Shown here: positions 6,547 through 8,998 of the stretch, piece by piece
Layout of the letters: every line of letters begins with the position of its first letter
How positions within the stretch are numbered: position 1 is the stretch's first letter
Assembly: GCA_016295545.1 (NCBI GenBank)
Contig: JAEDLA010000044.1
Coordinates: forward strand, 1 to 8,998
DNA from: Oscillospiraceae bacterium
Lineage (GTDB): Bacteria; Bacillota; Clostridia; Oscillospirales; Ruminococcaceae
DNA length: 8,998 nt
Direction: 5' to 3'
Program-made: the position numbers and the translations under genes
Notes under the pieces: model-generated
Seen by the model: the letters and a program-made list of their open reading frames with translations, nothing else
What the model was told of the DNA's origin: nothing
Databases searched by the model: none

Positions 6547-7260
6547 ATGAATAAACTTGATATTTCTAATGAGCTTAAAAGCAATGCATATCCGGGCAGA
6601 GGAATAATAATCGGCAAGTCCGATGACGGATTTTCAGCTGTAACAGCATACTTTATCATGGGAAGAAGCGAAAACAGCCGCAACCGTGTTTTCACAAGAG
6701 ACGGAAAGGGCATTCGCACAGAAGCCTTTGACCCTGCAAAGCTTACCGATCCACACCTTATAATCTATTCACCGGTAAGAGTTTTAGGCAACAAGCTTAT
6801 TGTAACCAACGGTGACCAGACAGATACAATTTACGAGCTTATGGATCAGCAGTTCACCTTTGAACAGGCTCTGCGTACCCGTGAATTTGAGGACGATGCT
6901 CCTAACTATACTCCGAGAATCTCAGGAATTCTCCGCTTTGAGGAGGGCGGCTTCAACTATGCAATGTCCATTCTGAAAAGCGCAAACGGCAACCCTGAAT
7001 CCTGTCAGAGATACACCTTTACTTATAACAATCCTATCAAGGGAGAGGGACATTTTATCCATACATACATGGGCGACGGAAATCCTCTCCCCAGCTTTGA
7101 GGGTGAGCCTAAGCTTATAGGTGTTTCCGGAAATATCGATGAATTTACCGATATGCTCTGGAACAGCCTTAACGAGGATAACAAGGTTTCACTTTTTGTC
7201 CGTTATGTAAATCTTGAGGACGGCAGCGAGGAAACAAGAATCGTTAATAAGAATAAATGA
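6547..7260 (+). CDS. purO: IMP cyclohydrolase, PurO type
   Basis: This enzyme closes FAICAR to IMP, the last step of de novo purine synthesis. The 237-residue protein resembles the PurO-family IMP cyclohydrolase first known from archaea and also found in many clostridia, not the MGS-like N-terminal domain of PurH. Recognisable conserved stretches are YPGRGIIIG (15-23), GRSENSRNRVF (39-49), VTNGDQTDTIYE (86-97), PNYTPRISG (119-127), GEGHFIHTY (166-174) and the C-terminal NEDNKVSLFVRY (209-220). The start has GGAGG (6534-6538) with an 8-nt spacer; an earlier ATG at 6540 is out of frame. It lies between purN and the AICAR transformylase, as expected for a split IMP-forming pair, and its last codons overlap the next gene by 4 nt (ATGA). 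The family call rests on recalled motifs, not on a search. Confidence 0.87.
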   Translation: MNKLDISNELKSNAYPGRGIIIGKSDDGFSAVTAYFIMGRSENSRNRVFTRDGKGIRTEAFDPAKLTDPHLIIYSPVRVLGNKLIVTNGDQTDTIYELMDQQFTFEQALRTREFEDDAPNYTPRISGILRFEEGGFNYAMSILKSANGNPESCQRYTFTYNNPIKGEGHFIHTYMGDGNPLPSFEGEPKLIGVSGNIDEFTDMLWNSLNEDNKVSLFVRYVNLEDGSEETRIVNKNK

Positions 7261-8141
7261 AAAAATCAGTGATTGCCTTTCTTGCAGCCTGTTCATTTCT
7301 TATGACGGCGTGCAGCGGTAATAATACGGCGGAAAAAGCGGCTGTAACAGAAGCTGTTTCAGAGCAGACAGAAGCCTGCACAACGGTAAAAGCTGAAAAA
7401 ATAACTGAGACAGCTTTCAGTACTACAGCCGCTAAAGTTACCGCAGTAACAACTGCCGCAGTTACAGCTGAACCTGCAACAGAAGTTTCGTTTTACTGCG
7501 AAGAAGAAAACGATGTCCCTGAAAATGCTGCGTATAAGAAAATTACCATGAGCTATTACCTTTATTCAGACAATACCAGCAGAACTGTTTCTTTTTATGA
7601 CTGTTATGACAATGTTATTCTCAAACTTTTTCAGACAAGCAGCAAAAGCGGCGAAGCGTCAAAAACAGAATATAAATATGAGTATAATGCTGACGGAACA
7701 ACTGCTTCTAAAGAATATAAATCAATGACCGGTGATGTACGTGAGGAGTATGAGTATTCCAACGGACTTGTAATCAGGGAAACAAAATATCTCAACGGTG
7801 AATGGTATGGCACGTTAACTCATACACTCAATGAGTACGGTCAGCCGATAACAACGGAATATGAATATGCCTCAGAGGGCGGTTTCAGCGGAGTTTCAGA
7901 GTTTGAATATGAATATGACGAAAACGGCAGGGTTATCAGAAAAGATACTGAAAGTAAATCAACTGAATATTATTCTTCCACATCATATACTTATGATGAA
8001 AAGGGAAATCTGAAATCAGAAGATAACGGCGTGAAAAAGAAAATATATACCTATGATTCCGAAAACCGGCTTATAAAGCTGGAGGGCTATGACAACGGCT
8101 CGCTTTCATGGTATGAAGAATACGAATATATAGAATTTTAA
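7257..8141 (+). CDS. Lipoprotein with Thr/Ala-rich linker and YD-like repeats
   Basis: I do not recognise a specific family. The N terminus is a lipoprotein signal: MKK, hydrophobic core, and the lipobox LMTAC with the lipidated cysteine at 19. A low-complexity Thr/Ala/Glu-rich stretch (about 22-77) looks like a flexible spacer from the membrane. From about 93 to the end the protein is tyrosine- and glutamate-rich, with repeating units of roughly 20-30 residues. These resemble YD/RHS-type repeats: YKYEYNADG (139-147), EEYEYSNG (163-170), LNEYGQ (191-196), FEYEYDENGRVI (216-227), YTYDEKGN (244-251) and YTYDSENRLI (264-273). It is probably a cell-surface beta-structured protein. The start overlaps the purO stop (ATGA), so translation is probably coupled, and the next purine gene begins 21 nt after its stop. 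Nothing in the sequence points to a purine role. Confidence 0.85.
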   Translation: MKKSVIAFLAACSFLMTACSGNNTAEKAAVTEAVSEQTEACTTVKAEKITETAFSTTAAKVTAVTTAAVTAEPATEVSFYCEEENDVPENAAYKKITMSYYLYSDNTSRTVSFYDCYDNVILKLFQTSSKSGEASKTEYKYEYNADGTTASKEYKSMTGDVREEYEYSNGLVIRETKYLNGEWYGTLTHTLNEYGQPITTEYEYASEGGFSGVSEFEYEYDENGRVIRKDTESKSTEYYSSTSYTYDEKGNLKSEDNGVKKKIYTYDSENRLIKLEGYDNGSLSWYEEYEYIEF

Positions 8142-8162
8142 AACAATCAGGAGGAAATTACC

Positions 8163-8998
8163 ATGTCAAATGAAATGCAGTTAAAATACGGCTGTAATCC
8201 AAATCAGAAGCCTTCAAGAGTTTATATGGCTGACGGCTCAGAGCTTCCTATTACAGTGCTCTGCGGCAAGCCGGGCTATATCAACCTGCTTGACGCTCTC
8301 AACGGCTGGCAGCTTGTAAAGGAGCTTAAAGCGGCTACAGGAGTTTGTGCGGCAACCTCTTTCAAGCACGTTTCACCGGCAGGCGCTGCAATCGGCAGAC
8401 CGCTTTCCGATGACCTGAAAAAAATCTACTGGGTTGACGACCTGGGCGAGCTTACTCCCCTTGCAAGCGCTTATGCAAGAGCAAGAGGTGCAGACAGAAT
8501 GTCATCATACGGCGATTTTATTGCTCTTTCCGACAAGGTTGACGTATGTACAGCAAAAATGATACAGCGTGAGGTATCTGACGGAATCATTGCTCCGGAT
8601 TATGACGATGAGGCACTTGAAATACTCAAATCCAAGAGAAAGGGCACATACTGCATTCTCAAAATAGACGAGAGCTATAAGCCTGCACCAATTGAAACAA
8701 AGCAGGTTTACGGCGTTTCATTTGAGCAGGGCAGAAATGAGCTTGATATCAACAAGGAGCTTCTTGCAAACGTTGTTACAGAGAACAAGAATATCCCTGC
8801 CGACAAGCTTGATGACCTTATGATATCACTTATCACACTTAAATACACTCAGTCAAACTCCGTCTGCTATGTTAAGGACGGTCAGGCTATCGGTATCGGT
8901 GCAGGTCAGCAGTCAAGAATCCACTGCACACGTCTTGCCGGTCAGAAAGCCGATAACTGGTGGCTGAGACAGTCTCCCAAGGTTATGGGACTTCAGTT
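8163..8998 (+). CDS. purH: AICAR transformylase, stand-alone (3' end beyond window)
   Basis: This domain formylates AICAR to FAICAR with 10-formyltetrahydrofolate. The 278 codons in the window begin directly in the transformylase domain: KYGCNPNQK (8-16, equivalent to RYGENPHQ of PurH). The MGS-like IMP cyclohydrolase domain of about 200 residues that precedes it in bifunctional PurH is missing. The catalytic Lys-His is present in [11 protein letters not shown] (66-76, K68-H69), followed by [16 protein letters not shown] (226-241) and [20 protein letters not shown] (244-263). AGGAGG at 8149-8154 with an 8-nt spacer supports the ATG, so the shortness at the N terminus is genuine and not a misplaced start. 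FAICAR made here would be used by the PurO-type enzyme encoded two genes upstream. The symbol purH is used loosely. The gene runs off the right edge. Confidence 0.93.
   Translation, partial: MSNEMQLKYGCNPNQKPSRVYMADGSELPITVLCGKPGYINLLDALNGWQLVKELKAATGVCAATSFKHVSPAGAAIGRPLSDDLKKIYWVDDLGELTPLASAYARARGADRMSSYGDFIALSDKVDVCTAKMIQREVSDGIIAPDYDDEALEILKSKRKGTYCILKIDESYKPAPIETKQVYGVSFEQGRNELDINKELLANVVTENKNIPADKLDDLMISLITLKYTQSNSVCYVKDGQAIGIGAGQQSRIHCTRLAGQKADNWWLRQSPKVMGLQ

Noticed and set aside
7550..8130. CRISPR or tandem DNA repeat in the tyrosine-rich lipoprotein gene
   Set aside because: The repetition is at the protein level with divergent DNA; there are no regular direct repeats and spacers.

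Overview
The window is a stretch of a de novo purine biosynthesis operon, all on the + strand, from what looks like a Ruminococcus-type gut Firmicute (Oscillospiraceae). Three things suggest this: clostridial-style pur genes with strong AGGAGG-type ribosome binding sites; a split last step of IMP synthesis (a PurO-type IMP cyclohydrolase plus a free-standing AICAR transformylase instead of bifunctional PurH); and a secreted expansin with a dockerin-like segment, typical of plant-cell-wall-degrading ruminococci. The genus is an inference; no rRNA or other marker is present.

Layout. 1-89: possible tail of an upstream gene and the purC leader. 90-806: purC (SAICAR synthase). 811-2232: a PurF paralog that has lost the N-terminal cysteine and the rest of the glutaminase site. 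2239-3657: canonical purF, starting at TTG. 3738-4772: purM. 4776-5645: secreted expansin with a degenerate dockerin, 3 nt after purM. 5646-5900: a non-coding gap filled by an element with about 34-bp imperfect inverted terminal arms enclosing three hairpins. 5901-6527: purN. 6547-7260: PurO-type IMP cyclohydrolase. 7257-8141: a lipoprotein with YD/RHS-like repeats that overlaps purO by ATGA. 8163 to the window end: AICAR transformylase, cut off by the window edge.

How the genes work together. PurF makes phosphoribosylamine from PRPP and glutamine, PurN formylates GAR, PurM closes the imidazole ring to AIR, PurC makes SAICAR, the AICAR transformylase makes FAICAR and the PurO-type enzyme closes FAICAR to IMP. 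PurD, PurL/Q/S, PurE/K and PurB are not in the window and must be encoded elsewhere. Two exported proteins with no evident purine role (expansin, lipoprotein) sit inside the gene string.

Most notable points: the glutaminase-dead PurF paralog next to an intact PurF; the dockerin-expansin and adjacent MITE-like element between purM and purN; compensatory base changes in the repeat hairpins; and the unknown repeat lipoprotein translationally linked to the IMP cyclohydrolase.
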